A DNA stretch of 64,000 nucleotides from Tessaracoccus massiliensis. GTDB lineage: Bacteria > Actinomycetota > Actinomycetes > Propionibacteriales > Propionibacteriaceae. Each line of letters opens with the position of its first letter. Position 1 is the stretch's first letter. The position numbers were made by a program, and so were the translations under genes. The stretch spans positions 412,144 through 476,143 of the forward strand of contig NZ_LN623543.1 in the NCBI RefSeq assembly GCF_000826065.2, read 5' to 3'. The notes beneath the pieces were generated by a model. That model did not search any database and was not told the origin of the DNA. It worked only from the letters and a program-made list of their open reading frames with translations. Positions 1 to 8,623 of this stretch are shown here, in pieces.

Positions 1-823
1 GAGCCAGGTCCACCGCGCCACGGCCGGATTCCACCCCCAGCACCAGGCACCCTGCGTCGGCGAGCGCCCCGGCGAACAGCCCGACGCCGCAGTACAGGTC
101 AAGAGCGCGCTCCTCGGGCTGCGGATCGAGCCCGTCCAACACCGCGCGGCTCAGCGTCTCGGCGGCCGCCGGGTGGACCTGCCAGAACCCGGTGGCGGCG
201 ACGGTATAGGTACGGTCCAGCACCTTCTGCTGCACCGGATCCGGGCCCACGACCCGGCGGCCGCTGGTGAGCGTGACGCTGCGGTCGGCCACCGTGACCT
301 CCAGGTCGACGCCAGGCTCCGCGGCCGCCTCCAACTCCGCGACCGAGGGTCCGGGCGCCGCGATGAGGCAGCCCTGCTCGGGTAGCGGCACGATCTCGTG
401 CGAACGGCGGGCCCGGAAGCCCACGGTGCCGTCGTCGTCGACGGCGTAGCGCACCCTGGTGCGCCAGTCGAGGAGCCCACCGGGCACCTCCTCGACGGTG
501 CCCTCCCATCGGATGCCAGCGAGACGCTCGAGTTGTTCGGCGACCACCGCCGTCTTCAGATCCAGCTGGGTCGCTGCGTCGGCGTGCTGCCAGTCGCAGC
601 CCCCGCAGCGTCCGGCGATGGGGCACGGCGGCGGCACGCGGCCGGCGGCGGCGTCCAGCACCTCCGTCACACGCCCGCGGTCGAAGCGCTTGCCCCGTTC
701 GGTGATCTCCACCAGCACCCGCTCCCCCGGCAGGCCACCGGTGGTGAAAACCACCTTCCCATGGAGCCGGCCCACCACAATTCCGCCGTGCGCCACGCGC
801 TCCAACACCATCTCCGAAATCAT
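1..823 (-). CDS. TrmA/RumA-like RNA (uracil-5)-methyltransferase, 3' part outside window
   Basis: Class I SAM-dependent RNA methyltransferase that probably makes 5-methyluridine in rRNA or tRNA. Reading leftward from the ATG at 823, the product opens with a TRAM-like RNA-binding beta domain. The Fe-S cysteine pattern CPIAGRCGGCDWQH follows near residues 68-81, and the SAM-binding motif DLYCGVGLFAG lies near the window edge. The catalytic C-terminal part is missing because the gene leaves the window, not because it is broken. The start overlaps the stop of the permease gene (ATGA at 820-823), so translation is probably coupled. The order methyltransferase, APC permease, two TrkA proteins matches Rv2689c-Rv2692 of M. 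tuberculosis as I recall it. Which uridine is modified cannot be read from the sequence. Confidence 0.9.
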   Translation of the reverse strand, partial: MISEMVLERVAHGGIVVGRLHGKVVFTTGGLPGERVLVEITERGKRFDRGRVTEVLDAAAGRVPPPCPIAGRCGGCDWQHADAATQLDLKTAVVAEQLERLAGIRWEGTVEEVPGGLLDWRTRVRYAVDDDGTVGFRARRSHEIVPLPEQGCLIAAPGPSVAELEAAAEPGVDLEVTVADRSVTLTSGRRVVGPDPVQQKVLDRTYTVAATGFWQVHPAAAETLSRAVLDGLDPQPEERALDLYCGVGLFAGALADAGCLVLGVESGRGAVDLA

Positions 824-2814
824 CGGCGCACCCTCGTTTCCGACACCTTCCGTGCCAGGTCCTTGCGCCGCCCGGAGCTGCGCAGCTGATACGGCACAGA
901 GGTGACCATCACGCCCTGCATGAAGTGCAGGCGGGTACGGATCAACAGGGCCGTCTGGTTGTGGAGCAGTTGCTCCCACCAGTGCCCCACAACGTACTCG
1001 GGGATGTAGACGCTGACGACATCCCGGGGATTCTCGGTGCGTAGTTGGCCGACGTAGCGGATGAACGGGTTGGTGATCTCGCGGTAAGGGGAGGCGATCA
1101 CCTTCAGCGGGATGCCGAAGTCCTCGGCCTCCCACTCCCCGAGGATCTGTTCCACCTCGTCGTCGTCGACCGCCACCGTCACCGCCGTCAACGTCGTGGG
1201 CCGGGTGGCGCGGGCGAACGCGATCGCCTTGGCGGTGGGCAGGTTCACCTGCTGCACGAGCACGACGCCGCGCACCCGGCTGGGCAGCGCGCGATCCGAC
1301 TCCGGACTGAGTTCCAACTCGCGGGCCACCGAATGGTAGTGCTTCGAGATGGCCAACATGACCACGAAGATCAGCCCCATCACCACCAGGGCGAGGTAGG
1401 CGCCGTGGGTGAATTTCGAGACCAGCACCACGATCAGCACGACGCCGCAGAGCGCCGAGCCGATGACGTTGATCACGCGGCTGCGACGCATCTGGCGCCG
1501 CTCCACCGGGTCCGTCTCAGTAGCCAGCCTGGTGGTCCAGTGCCGCACCATGCCCAGCTGCCCCAGGGTGAACGAGATGAACACGCCCACCACGTACAGC
1601 TGGATCAGTGCCGTGACAGAGGCGTTGAACGCCAGTACCAGCCCGATCGCGCCCAGGGAGAGCGCCACGATGCCGTTGGAGTAGGCCAACCGGTCGCCGC
1701 GGGTGTGCAGCTGGCGGGGCAGGTAGCCATCCTTGGCCAGGATGGACGCCAGCGACGGGAAGCCGTTGAAGGCGGTGTTGGCGGCGAGGAACAGGATCAG
1801 CATGGTCGCGGTGATCAGGATGTAGAACCCCGGCGGGAACCAGTCCATGAACACCACCCGCCCCAATTGGCCCACCACCGTGGTGGCCGCGGTGTGGATG
1901 GTGTTGCCGTCGCCGTCGACGTAGTGGGTGCCGGTGAGCTCGTCGATGAGGTGCACGTTGGTGAGGTTGGCCAACGCGATGATGCCCAGCAGGGACGCGA
2001 TGGCGATGCCCCCCAGCAGCCCCAGCACCTTGGCGGCGTTGCGGCTCTTCGGCGGCTGGAACGACGGCACGCCGTTGCTGATGGCCTCGACACCGGTCAG
2101 GGCGGCACAGCCGGAGGAGAAGGCCCTGGCCAGGATCGCGATGAGCGCCCACCCTGCGAGCTCCTCGGCCCCGTCGGGCCGCACGACGATGAGGTCGGCG
2201 GTCTCAGACCTGAGCTCCTGCCCCAACCCGAGAATGCGGATGAGGCCCACGCCGACCATCGACAGCATCGAGAGCATGAACACGTAGGTGGGGATCGCGA
2301 ACGCCGCGCCGGATTCCCGGGTGCCGCGCAGGTTCACCAGGGTGAGCAGGATGATCACGCCCACCGCCGTCCACGCCTCGTAGCCGTGCAGGAACGGCGC
2401 CATGGCCTTGGCGTTGATGACGCCGGCGGAGACGGACACCGCCACGGTCAGCACGTAGTCGACCATGAGCGCCGACGCGACGGTCAGCCCGGCGTGGCGG
2501 CCCAGGTTCTCCCGTGCGACCTCGTAGTCGCCGCCCCCGCTGGGGTAGGCGTGCACCGTCTGGCGGTACGACATCACCACGACGGCGACCACCACAGCCA
2601 CTGCGACGCCGATCTTCCAGGAGAACAGGAAGCCGGCCATGCCCGCTAGCGACAGGGTGATGAGGATCTCGTCCGGGGCGTAGGCCACGGAGCTCAGCGC
2701 GTCCGAGGCGAACACCGGCAACGCGATGCGTTTGGGGAGCAGCGTCTCGCCCATCTGGGTGTTGGACAGCCGCCTGCCCACCACCATGCGCTTGAGAGCC
2801 GAAAGCACGTTCAC
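820..2814 (-). CDS. APC-superfamily permease
   Basis: Membrane transporter of the amino acid-polyamine-organocation superfamily, 664 residues. About twelve hydrophobic segments fill residues 25 to 480, followed by a soluble C-terminal domain of about 170 residues. The early segment with PSGGGDYEVARENLG and the later ARAFSSGCAALTGVEAISNG stretch are typical of APC carriers with a long cytosolic tail. It is transcribed away from the two TrkA-type genes to its right. The same pairing in other Actinomycetota suggests a link to ion or osmolyte transport. The substrate is unknown; potassium or amino acids are both possible. The start ATG at 2814 gives a full-length family member. Confidence 0.85.
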   Translation of the reverse strand: MNVLSALKRMVVGRRLSNTQMGETLLPKRIALPVFASDALSSVAYAPDEILITLSLAGMAGFLFSWKIGVAVAVVVAVVVMSYRQTVHAYPSGGGDYEVARENLGRHAGLTVASALMVDYVLTVAVSVSAGVINAKAMAPFLHGYEAWTAVGVIILLTLVNLRGTRESGAAFAIPTYVFMLSMLSMVGVGLIRILGLGQELRSETADLIVVRPDGAEELAGWALIAILARAFSSGCAALTGVEAISNGVPSFQPPKSRNAAKVLGLLGGIAIASLLGIIALANLTNVHLIDELTGTHYVDGDGNTIHTAATTVVGQLGRVVFMDWFPPGFYILITATMLILFLAANTAFNGFPSLASILAKDGYLPRQLHTRGDRLAYSNGIVALSLGAIGLVLAFNASVTALIQLYVVGVFISFTLGQLGMVRHWTTRLATETDPVERRQMRRSRVINVIGSALCGVVLIVVLVSKFTHGAYLALVVMGLIFVVMLAISKHYHSVARELELSPESDRALPSRVRGVVLVQQVNLPTAKAIAFARATRPTTLTAVTVAVDDDEVEQILGEWEAEDFGIPLKVIASPYREITNPFIRYVGQLRTENPRDVVSVYIPEYVVGHWWEQLLHNQTALLIRTRLHFMQGVMVTSVPYQLRSSGRRKDLARKVSETRVRR

Positions 2815-2905
2815 ACGCTCAAGGTAGACCTGTTGGGCCCCAATGTCACAGGTGCGCTGGTGCTATCTTCGTCACACGGATCTTTTGAGCCCCGGAGGAG
2901 TCAGG

Positions 2906-3568
2906 GTGCACCTAGTCATCATGGGCTGTGGCCGTGTCGGAGCGATGCTCGCCACGAGCCTGGAGAAGCGAGGCCACAGCGTGGCCGTCATCGACCAGGA
3001 TCCGGATGCCTTCCGTCGTCTGGGCACCGATTTCAAGGGCATCACCGTGGAGGGCGTCGGCTTCGACCGCGAGGTGCTGGAGGCCGCCGGCATCCGGCGT
3101 GCAGACGCGTTCGCGGCGGTCAGCTCGGGCGACAACTCCAACATCCTCTCCGCACGCGTGGTGCGCGAGATCTACCACGTCGAGAACGTGGTGGCCCGCA
3201 TCTACGACCAGGGGCGCGCGGAGGTGTTCGAACGGCTCGGCATCCCCACGGTGGCCACCGTCAAGTGGACGGTCACGCAGATGCTGCGTCGGCTGCTCCC
3301 CTCCGGCAGCCAGCCGATCTGGTCGGACCCCACCGGCGATGCGCGCCTCATGCAGATCCATGTGCACAACGGGTGGGTGGGGAGCCGGATCACTGAACTG
3401 TCCGCCGTCGCCGATGCACCCATCCCATTCGTGCTCCGTGTCGGCCGCGGACTCGTCCCGAACCGGGAGACCATCTACCAGGACGGGGACCTGATCTACG
3501 TGGCCTGCTACACCGATCGCATCGACGATCTCGAAACCCTCTTCGCCGCTCCCCCGGCCAGGAACTGA
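2906..3568 (+). CDS. ceoB: TrkA-type potassium uptake regulatory subunit (CeoB-like)
   Basis: Cytosolic nucleotide-binding (RCK) subunit that gates a potassium channel or transporter. The protein begins with a Rossmann fold: MGCGRVGAMLATSLE, then acidic residues at the end of beta-2 (VIDQD) that suit NAD(H) binding. A TrkA-C domain follows in the last third. I chose the GTG at 2906 because GGAGGAG at 2894-2900 lies at the right distance. It gives 220 residues, while the in-frame ATG at 2843 would add an unconserved leader. A second TrkA-type gene follows after 11 bp, so the two likely form one operon and a hetero-oligomer. No membrane TrkH/KtrB partner is in the window. Confidence 0.88.
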   Translation: MHLVIMGCGRVGAMLATSLEKRGHSVAVIDQDPDAFRRLGTDFKGITVEGVGFDREVLEAAGIRRADAFAAVSSGDNSNILSARVVREIYHVENVVARIYDQGRAEVFERLGIPTVATVKWTVTQMLRRLLPSGSQPIWSDPTGDARLMQIHVHNGWVGSRITELSAVADAPIPFVLRVGRGLVPNRETIYQDGDLIYVACYTDRIDDLETLFAAPPARN

Positions 3569-3579
3569 CAGGAGCCCCG

Positions 3580-4296
3580 ATGCGCGTATCCATCGCCGGA
3601 GCCGGGAACGTCGGACGTTCCATCGCCCGCGAACTGACCGCCAACGGCCATCAGGTGCTGCTCATCGAGAAGGACCGCTCGGCCATCAACCACGACGCCG
3701 TGCCCGGCGCGTCCTGGCTGGAGGCCGATGCCTGCGAGCTGAGTTCCCTGGAGGAGGCCGAACTGGATCGCTTCGACGTGGCCATCGCCGCCACGGGCGA
3801 CGACAAGGCCAACCTGGTTCACTCCCTCCTGGCGAAGACGGAGTTCGGCGTCCCCCGCACCGTCGGCCGAGTCAACCACCCGGGCAATGAATGGATGTTC
3901 GACGACCAGTGGGGCGTCGACGTGGCCGTGTCCACCCCGCGTCTCATGTCTGCACTGGTGGAGGAGGCCGTCTCCACTGGGGACCTGGTGCGGCTGTTGA
4001 CCTTCAACAAGTCCACCACGCACCTGGCCGAGGTGCGCCTGCCTGCGGGTTCACGGTTCATCGGGCGCCGGATCCGGGACACGGGCCTGCCGGGCGACGT
4101 GGTGATCGTGGCGATCGTCCGCGACGGCGCGCCGCTGTCTCCGGAACGCGACCGTGCCTTCGAGGCCGGCGACGAACTGCTGTTCCTCGTGACCCAGGAC
4201 TCGGAGCCCGACCTGGCTGAACTCTTCGACCCGGAAGCCGGTGCGAACCCAGAGGGCGAGGGCGACCCCTACCAGGGGGACCTGCCTAAGGGATGA
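3580..4296 (+). CDS. ceoC: TrkA-type potassium uptake regulatory subunit (CeoC-like)
   Basis: Second RCK-type subunit, 238 residues, starting at ATG 3580 with AGGAG just upstream. IAGAGNVGRSIARELTANGH is the nucleotide-binding glycine motif, followed by LLIEKD. The C-terminal TrkA-C domain includes RRIRDTGLPGDVVIVAIVRDG. The last 20 residues are acidic and glycine-rich. It is paired with ceoB as in mycobacteria. The 3' end overlaps the 3' end of the convergent OB-fold gene by 11 bp, so no separate terminator fits between them. Confidence 0.88.
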   Translation: MRVSIAGAGNVGRSIARELTANGHQVLLIEKDRSAINHDAVPGASWLEADACELSSLEEAELDRFDVAIAATGDDKANLVHSLLAKTEFGVPRTVGRVNHPGNEWMFDDQWGVDVAVSTPRLMSALVEEAVSTGDLVRLLTFNKSTTHLAEVRLPAGSRFIGRRIRDTGLPGDVVIVAIVRDGAPLSPERDRAFEAGDELLFLVTQDSEPDLAELFDPEAGANPEGEGDPYQGDLPKG

Positions 4297-4642
4297 CCTC
4301 GAAATCGGGGTTGTAGATCACCGGGCTGCTGTCCTCTTCCGCCAGGCGGCCCGCCACGCGGATGTGGCGCCCCGGCATCAGGCACTCGAGGCGGCTGCGG
4401 CCCATCCAGATGAGCCGGACGGTGCCTGAACCGTCGTTGACCTCCGCCTCGAGCCAGCCGTTCTTGGCGTCGGAGGTGATCGAGACGATCTCGCCGCGCA
4501 GGATCACGCGGCTGCGGGGTTCGCAGGAGGCCAGGGGATGCGCACCGACATCTGCGGCGCGCTGCCGCAACTCGGTGGCCTCCAACTCTTCGACGGGGGT
4601 CATGAGTCGTCGAAGCCGCTCAAGGAGCGACGGGCGGACCAT
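4286..4642 (-). CDS. OB-fold nucleic-acid-binding domain protein (Rv2694c-like)
   Basis: Small cytosolic protein of 118 residues. After a basic, leucine-rich N-terminal helix (LLERLRRLMTP) it has an OB-fold like those in RecG or aminoacyl-tRNA synthetase anticodon domains. VILRGEIVSITSD, AEVNDGSGTVRLIWMGR and RHIRVAGRLAEED form the strands. Single-stranded nucleic acid is the likely ligand. It is the second gene of a leftward run, 3 bp after the DUF3710 gene. In M. tuberculosis the equivalent sits between ceoC and the DUF3710 gene, as here. The exact function is unknown. Confidence 0.75.
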   Translation of the reverse strand: MVRPSLLERLRRLMTPVEELEATELRQRAADVGAHPLASCEPRSRVILRGEIVSITSDAKNGWLEAEVNDGSGTVRLIWMGRSRLECLMPGRHIRVAGRLAEEDSSPVIYNPDFEVIP

Positions 4643-4645
4643 GGC

Positions 4646-5380
4646 TCAGCCTTCCGCCTGGGCCTGCTGCTGCGCCTGCTCGGGCACCGTCATGGCAAGC
4701 AGGCTGCCCGGCGCGGCCGGGGCTGTGCCGCGGCGCACGACGAGGTTGCTGAAGAACTCCTCCAGAGCCACCTGCGCCTCGGAGTTCTGCGGCTCGAAAC
4801 TGGCCTTGCCGAGCAGGACGCCACGCAGCACCCAGCCGGGGCCGGCGACGAGCCAGGTGCGCGAGACGTGCATGGCGGGGTTGCCGTTAGGGTCCGTCAC
4901 GGGCATGGCGCGGCGCACCTCGGTGCCGAAGGGGCCCTTCACCAACTGGATGCGGCCCTTCTGCTGCTGCGTCGCGCGGATGATCTCGGAGCGGATCTCG
5001 CCCACCATGGAGGACTTGGCGGGGCCGGCGAACACGCCCACCTCCAGCGCGGACTGGCCGTCGCCCACCAACAGCGACTGCACCTTGTTGGTGTCCTTGT
5101 TGACCTGAAGCTGCAGCGTCATGCCCTCGAAGGGGGTCAGCACCAGAGTGCCGAGATCGAGTCGCTGTACCTCATCCGCGTCAGCCTCGAGGTCGACCTC
5201 CTCGATGTCGAAGGGGCCCCAGTCGCGGTTGAACTCCGCGTCCCACAGCGCGGCCTGCTCCTCGATGGAGGAGGGCTCGGGCGTCTCCTCGGCGGCTTCG
5301 TCGTTCGCCTCGAGGCTCTCGGCGGAGACTTGTGCCCCCTCGTCCTCGACGGCGGCGCGCTTCTTACGTCCGAAAATCAC
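4646..5380 (-). CDS. DUF3710 family protein
   Basis: Conserved actinobacterial protein of unknown function, 244 residues, matching Rv2696c in length and position. After an acidic low-complexity leader it carries the family core: DAEFNRDWGPFDIEEVD, LGTLVLTPFEGMTLQLQV, VFAGPAKSSMVGEIRSEI and GPFGTEVRRAMPV. The start is GTG at 5380 with AAGGAAG upstream. It lies 17 bp after dut and leads directly into the OB-fold gene, so the three probably share a transcript. No transmembrane segment or catalytic motif is visible. Confidence 0.85.
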   Translation of the reverse strand: MIFGRKKRAAVEDEGAQVSAESLEANDEAAEETPEPSSIEEQAALWDAEFNRDWGPFDIEEVDLEADADEVQRLDLGTLVLTPFEGMTLQLQVNKDTNKVQSLLVGDGQSALEVGVFAGPAKSSMVGEIRSEIIRATQQQKGRIQLVKGPFGTEVRRAMPVTDPNGNPAMHVSRTWLVAGPGWVLRGVLLGKASFEPQNSEAQVALEEFFSNLVVRRGTAPAAPGSLLAMTVPEQAQQQAQAEG

Positions 5381-5397
5381 AGAATCTTCCTTCTGGT

Positions 5398-5835
5398 CTA
5401 GGTGCGGGTGAACCCACCAGTGGAACCATACCCACCGGCCCCGCGTGAAGTCTCATCAAGTCCGTCCACCGCGACGAATGTGGCGCGTACCACCGGCATG
5501 ATCAGCAGTTGCGCGATGCGGTCGCCCGCCGACAACCGGATGGGTTCGTGGGGGTCGAGGTTGATGAGGCACACCTTGATCTCGCCGCGGTATCCGGCAT
5601 CGATCACGCCGGGCGAGTTGACGACGCTCAGCCCTGCCCGCGCGGCGAGGCCCGAGCGGGGCGTGACCAGCCCGACGTGGCCATCCGGGATGGCGACCGC
5701 GACACCCGTGCCCACCAGCACACGCTCCCCCGGCTCCAGCACGACGTCGTGCGACGCCCGCAGATCGGCTCCGGCGTCGCCAGTGTGCGCATAGGCGGGC
5801 AACTGTCCGGTTTCCGCAACGGTCTCGATCCTCAT
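5398..5835 (-). CDS. dut: dUTP diphosphatase
   Basis: Trimeric dUTPase that hydrolyses dUTP to dUMP and pyrophosphate, keeping uracil out of DNA and feeding dTMP synthesis. All five family motifs are present in 145 residues: [27 protein letters not shown] (holding the catalytic Asp and the uracil-pocket Tyr), RIAQLLI, and the C-terminal glycine-rich [11 protein letters not shown] that closes over the substrate. Length is normal. Its start overlaps the stop of the DUF3093 gene by ATGA. Confidence 0.96.
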   Translation of the reverse strand: MRIETVAETGQLPAYAHTGDAGADLRASHDVVLEPGERVLVGTGVAVAIPDGHVGLVTPRSGLAARAGLSVVNSPGVIDAGYRGEIKVCLINLDPHEPIRLSAGDRIAQLLIMPVVRATFVAVDGLDETSRGAGGYGSTGGFTRT

Positions 5836-6275
5836 CGCGCATCTCCGGTGAGCGCTGCGGTCAGTTCCTGCGGCCTTCGGGTGCTGACGAGCCAGGCGGA
5901 GTGCGGGTCAGCGGCGTCGTCGAGTTCGATGCGGACCAGCCCCGAGATGAACGGCCTGGTGAAAAGGAACTCAGTGCGGTCAGCGCCGGGACCCTGCGCC
6001 GCACGGGCGTCGTCACCCTCGAAGGGCGTCACGGCGCCGATGTAGCGGCGCTCGAGGCGGTACCTGCCGGCTGTGAATGTCTCCCCGTCCACGGTGAGCC
6101 GCGTAGCGCTGTACGCCACCAGCCCGAGAGCCACCCCCACGAACGTCAGCGCGATGATGGTCACTGCCATCCACAACTCGAGGTAGGCGATCACCGCCAC
6201 GCCGACGCTGGCAACGAACAGCAGGCCGATCACGGCCCACCACAAGGGGATCTGCAGACGTTCCGAGTAGGTCAC
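5832..6275 (-). CDS. DUF3093 membrane protein
   Basis: Small membrane protein of 147 residues, placed like Rv2698 beside dut. Two adjacent transmembrane helices lie near residues 12-57, followed by a cytosolic domain with [23 protein letters not shown] and a C-terminal [13 protein letters not shown], both typical of DUF3093. Here it is on the same strand as dut and overlaps it (ATGA), so it heads the dut transcript. As I recall, the M. tuberculosis copy faces the other way. Function unknown. Confidence 0.8.
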   Translation of the reverse strand: MTYSERLQIPLWWAVIGLLFVASVGVAVIAYLELWMAVTIIALTFVGVALGLVAYSATRLTVDGETFTAGRYRLERRYIGAVTPFEGDDARAAQGPGADRTEFLFTRPFISGLVRIELDDAADPHSAWLVSTRRPQELTAALTGDAR

Positions 6276-6337
6276 CGTGACACCTTAACCGGTGGGCATA
6301 ATGGGGATGGAACTGGTCGACAATGAAAGGAAACCCC

Positions 6338-6628
6338 ATGGCTATGACCGAGAAGATCATGTGGAAGATCTACGCGGGAGCGATCGGTGCCGTCACCACG
6401 ATCGTGGCTCAGAAGTTGGTCACCAAGCTCTGGGAGGCCTCCACGGGCGACGCTCCCCCGGATCCGAACGATCCGGAGGTGCCGCTGACGCACGCGCTCA
6501 TCTGGGCGGGCGCCAGCGGCCTGGGTGTGGGCATGACGCAGTTGGTCATGAACCGGTTCGTGCAGCAGCGCTGGATGGCCAATTACAACCACACCGGCCC
6601 CGGGAACCTGCGTTCCAAGCTGACCTGA
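6338..6628 (+). CDS. DUF4235 small membrane protein
   Basis: Ninety-six-residue protein of unknown function. KIYAGAIGAVTTIVAQKLVTK forms an N-terminal hydrophobic helix and HALIWAGASGLGVGMTQLV a second, as expected of DUF4235 proteins. I used ATG 6338 because AAAGGAAA lies 4-10 bases upstream. The in-frame ATG at 6323 overlaps that ribosome site and lacks its own. It is a short divergent transcription unit from DUF3093, with CATAAT at 6296-6301 as a possible -10 box. Confidence 0.75.
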   Translation: MAMTEKIMWKIYAGAIGAVTTIVAQKLVTKLWEASTGDAPPDPNDPEVPLTHALIWAGASGLGVGMTQLVMNRFVQQRWMANYNHTGPGNLRSKLT

Positions 6629-6631
6629 GGC

Positions 6632-6928
6632 TCAGACACAGTCCACGCAGTAGAACTGTCCGTTCTTCTCCTCAGCCAACTGGGGGCGTGCCTTCACCAG
6701 GAAGCACGACGCGCAGGTGAACTCGTTCGACTGCCGGGGCAGCACGCGCACCGTCAACTCCTCATGGGAGAGGTCCGCGCCCGGCAGCTCGAACGATTCG
6801 GCCGCCTCCACCTCGTCTTCATCCACCTTGCCGGAGTTCTTATCCGCCCGGCGCGACTTCAACTCTTCGAGCGAATCCTCGCTCATCTCCTCGTCGGTCT
6901 TACGGGGAGCGTCGTAATCCGTTGCCAT
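6632..6928 (-). CDS. DUF4193 protein (Rv2699c-like)
   Basis: Conserved actinobacterial protein of 98 residues, essential in some relatives as far as I recall, with no known activity. It starts MATDYDAPRKTDEE, runs through an acidic charged region (residues 20-60), and ends with a putative zinc knuckle: CASCF near residue 77 and CVDC at the C-terminus. The start at 6928 has AAGGA upstream. Longer in-frame extensions to 7087 are unconserved and would run into the sepH promoter region. It ends 3 bp from the convergent DUF4235 gene. Confidence 0.85.
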   Translation of the reverse strand: MATDYDAPRKTDEEMSEDSLEELKSRRADKNSGKVDEDEVEAAESFELPGADLSHEELTVRVLPRQSNEFTCASCFLVKARPQLAEEKNGQFYCVDCV

Positions 6929-7110
6929 CCGTTGGTGTCCTTTCGTTGCCACGATCGCGCTATGTGTATCACATCTCGCAGCGCCGCGGTATACCGGGTC
7001 ACGCACCGCGCCGGGCCGGGCCACGCGCTGACCAGCGCAGCCTCCCGCTGACGGCACGCCGACGCTGGTAAGTTGTGATGGAAACACCAGCCAGACTCAC
7101 GAGGAGCCAC

Positions 7111-8091
7111 ATGGACAACTCTCTGACCCCACGGGAGATCCAGACCCGCATCCGCGCGGGCGCCTCCATCGAGGATCTGGTGTCCGAGACAGGAATGTCT
7201 GCCGACCGCCTCGAGGCCTTCGCCGGCCCCGTGCTGGCCGAACGCGAGCACGTGGCGCTGTCGGCGCAGAAGGCCACCATCCGTCGCCGCGGGGAGGCCG
7301 GCACGCATCGCCGCCTGGGCGAACTCATCGCCGCGCGGCTCCGGTCGAGGAGCATCGACGCAGACGATGTGCAGTGGGACGCCTGGCGCCAACCGGATCT
7401 GAAGTGGCGCGTCATCGCCCGGCTGGCCTCGGACGTTGAGGCCGAGGCCCGCGAGGCCGAGTTCGTCTTCGACGCGAAGGGCCGATTCTCCGTGGCCGAC
7501 AATGCAGATGCCCGCTGGATGATCGGCGAAGAGCCGCGCGACGCTGCCCCGGAGGATGAGAACACCGTCGACTTCCACGACGAGCTCGCCCTGGTGCGGG
7601 CCACGCAGCAGCCCGAGGAGTCGCATCCCGGCGACGAGGTGCCCGCCTCAGAGTTGATGCACGAGAGCAACGAGGACACCTCGGAGCTCGACAGCCTCTA
7701 CGACATGCTCAGTGGCATCAGTGAGGATTCCGTGCGGATCTACACCGGCATCCTCGATGAAGCTGAGGATGACGAGCAGGCCCCTGCTAGTGCCGAACCC
7801 GAGGGCTTCGAGGAGATCGAGGTTGTCGAAGAGCTCGAGATCGTCGAGGTCGAGATGACCGACGAGACACCCGAGGCGCAAGCGGCGCCGGAGAAGGACG
7901 CGGCCGACGAGGAGGACACCACCGTCCTTGAGGATCGTGCAGAGCCGGAACCGGAGCCGGTTGAGGCCGAGGAGCCTGTACAGGAACCGCTCGTGGAAGC
8001 CGCCGAAGAGCCGGTGAAGCCCCCGCGGAAGCGTCGCCGCGCGAAGGTCCCCAGCTGGGACGAGATCATGTTCGGCGGCCCCACGAAGTAG
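7111..8091 (+). CDS. sepH: Septation protein SepH (DUF3071)
   Basis: Cell-division protein that in Streptomyces and Mycobacterium binds FtsZ and promotes Z-ring assembly. The N-terminal 130 residues form the helix-turn-helix DUF3071 domain (LTPREIQTRIRAG, DDVQWDAWRQPDLKWRV). A long acidic, low-complexity linker (roughly residues 140-300) follows, ending in the conserved tail RAKVPSWDEIMFGG. The start at 7111 has GAGGAG at 7101-7106; an ATG at 7075 lacks support. TAAGTT at 7069-7074 may be the -10 box. The gene sits next to the dut cluster as in Streptomyces (SCO5855 region). Confidence 0.93.
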   Translation: MDNSLTPREIQTRIRAGASIEDLVSETGMSADRLEAFAGPVLAEREHVALSAQKATIRRRGEAGTHRRLGELIAARLRSRSIDADDVQWDAWRQPDLKWRVIARLASDVEAEAREAEFVFDAKGRFSVADNADARWMIGEEPRDAAPEDENTVDFHDELALVRATQQPEESHPGDEVPASELMHESNEDTSELDSLYDMLSGISEDSVRIYTGILDEAEDDEQAPASAEPEGFEEIEVVEELEIVEVEMTDETPEAQAAPEKDAADEEDTTVLEDRAEPEPEPVEAEEPVQEPLVEAAEEPVKPPRKRRRAKVPSWDEIMFGGPTK

Positions 8092-8105
8092 CAGCCTCCG
8101 TTCCT

Positions 8106-8200
8106 GTCCCTGAGCGTGCCCCGCGACGAAGGAGCCGAGCACGACGCTTGTGCTGAGCCTGTTCCATCGCGAAGCGCCGGACAGGTCGAAGCAAAGGGCC
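8106..8200. repeat. Dispersed intergenic repeat with CCTGAGC...CAGGTCGAAG motifs
   Basis: Non-coding segment with the look of the scattered repeat family in many high-GC actinobacterial genomes: CCCTGAGC at 8108, GCTGAGCCTGTTCC at 8152-8165 and GGACAGGTCGAAG at 8179-8191. The two inner parts can pair imperfectly (CCTGTTCC with GGACAGG). It opens a spacer of more than 500 bp between sepH and the hexosaminidase gene. I see no gene in that spacer. Repeat membership is judged from the motif only. Confidence 0.45.
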
Positions 8201-8529
8201 CTGCAGCCGATCCGACACCCCACCACTACGGGTCTGCTCCGCCGAAGCCGGAGGAAGAAGGACGCGAGTGTTACCCGTGCGCATGCATCGCGACCTTCAG
8301 TTGTGACATCCCGGCGTGGCCTCGAAACGCGCGTCCTTCATCCCCCACCCTCGGCTTCAACGCTCCTGCTCTTGGGGCTCGATGCCGAAACCATTGGGGT
8401 CCTTGTTGCCGGAGTGTCCGGTGTCGGGGTGCGTTGCTGTCAGGTGGCGTTGTCGGGCAACCAGGGACCTGGGTGGGGTCCGGTGCCGGAGAAGCACTGC
8501 CGAGCTGTCACCTCCATCACAAGGAACGC

Positions 8530-8557
8530 CCCCAGCACCTTCATTCAGGTGCTGGGG
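8530..8557. terminator. Hairpin, likely transcription terminator
   Basis: Perfect 11-bp inverted repeat CCCCAGCACCT / AGGTGCTGGGG separated by the six bases TCATTC. It lies between the convergent sepH and hexosaminidase genes and could end either transcript. It has no clear U-run on either side. Confidence 0.55.
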
Positions 8558-8568
8558 ACGCTTCAGGG

Positions 8569-8620
8569 GTTTCGACACGGTCGCGGTCCTCGCAAGCTCG
8601 GACGCGACCGGCTCAACCAA
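8569..8620. repeat. Palindromic GTTTCGACACGG...CTCAACCA intergenic repeat
   Basis: Segment of the type GTTTCGACACGG...CCGGCTCAACCA, a motif family common between actinobacterial genes. Inner arms CGGTCGCGGTCC (8578-8589) and GGACGCGACCG (8600-8610) form a near-perfect hairpin with one bulge. It ends only three bases from the stop of the hexosaminidase gene and may also terminate it. Confidence 0.55.
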
Positions 8621-8623
8621 CCG

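Noticed and set aside
1045-2649. Open frame of 534 codons on the plus strand across the APC permease
   Set aside because: Antisense to a well-supported membrane transporter; His/Asp/Gly-rich product without domains.
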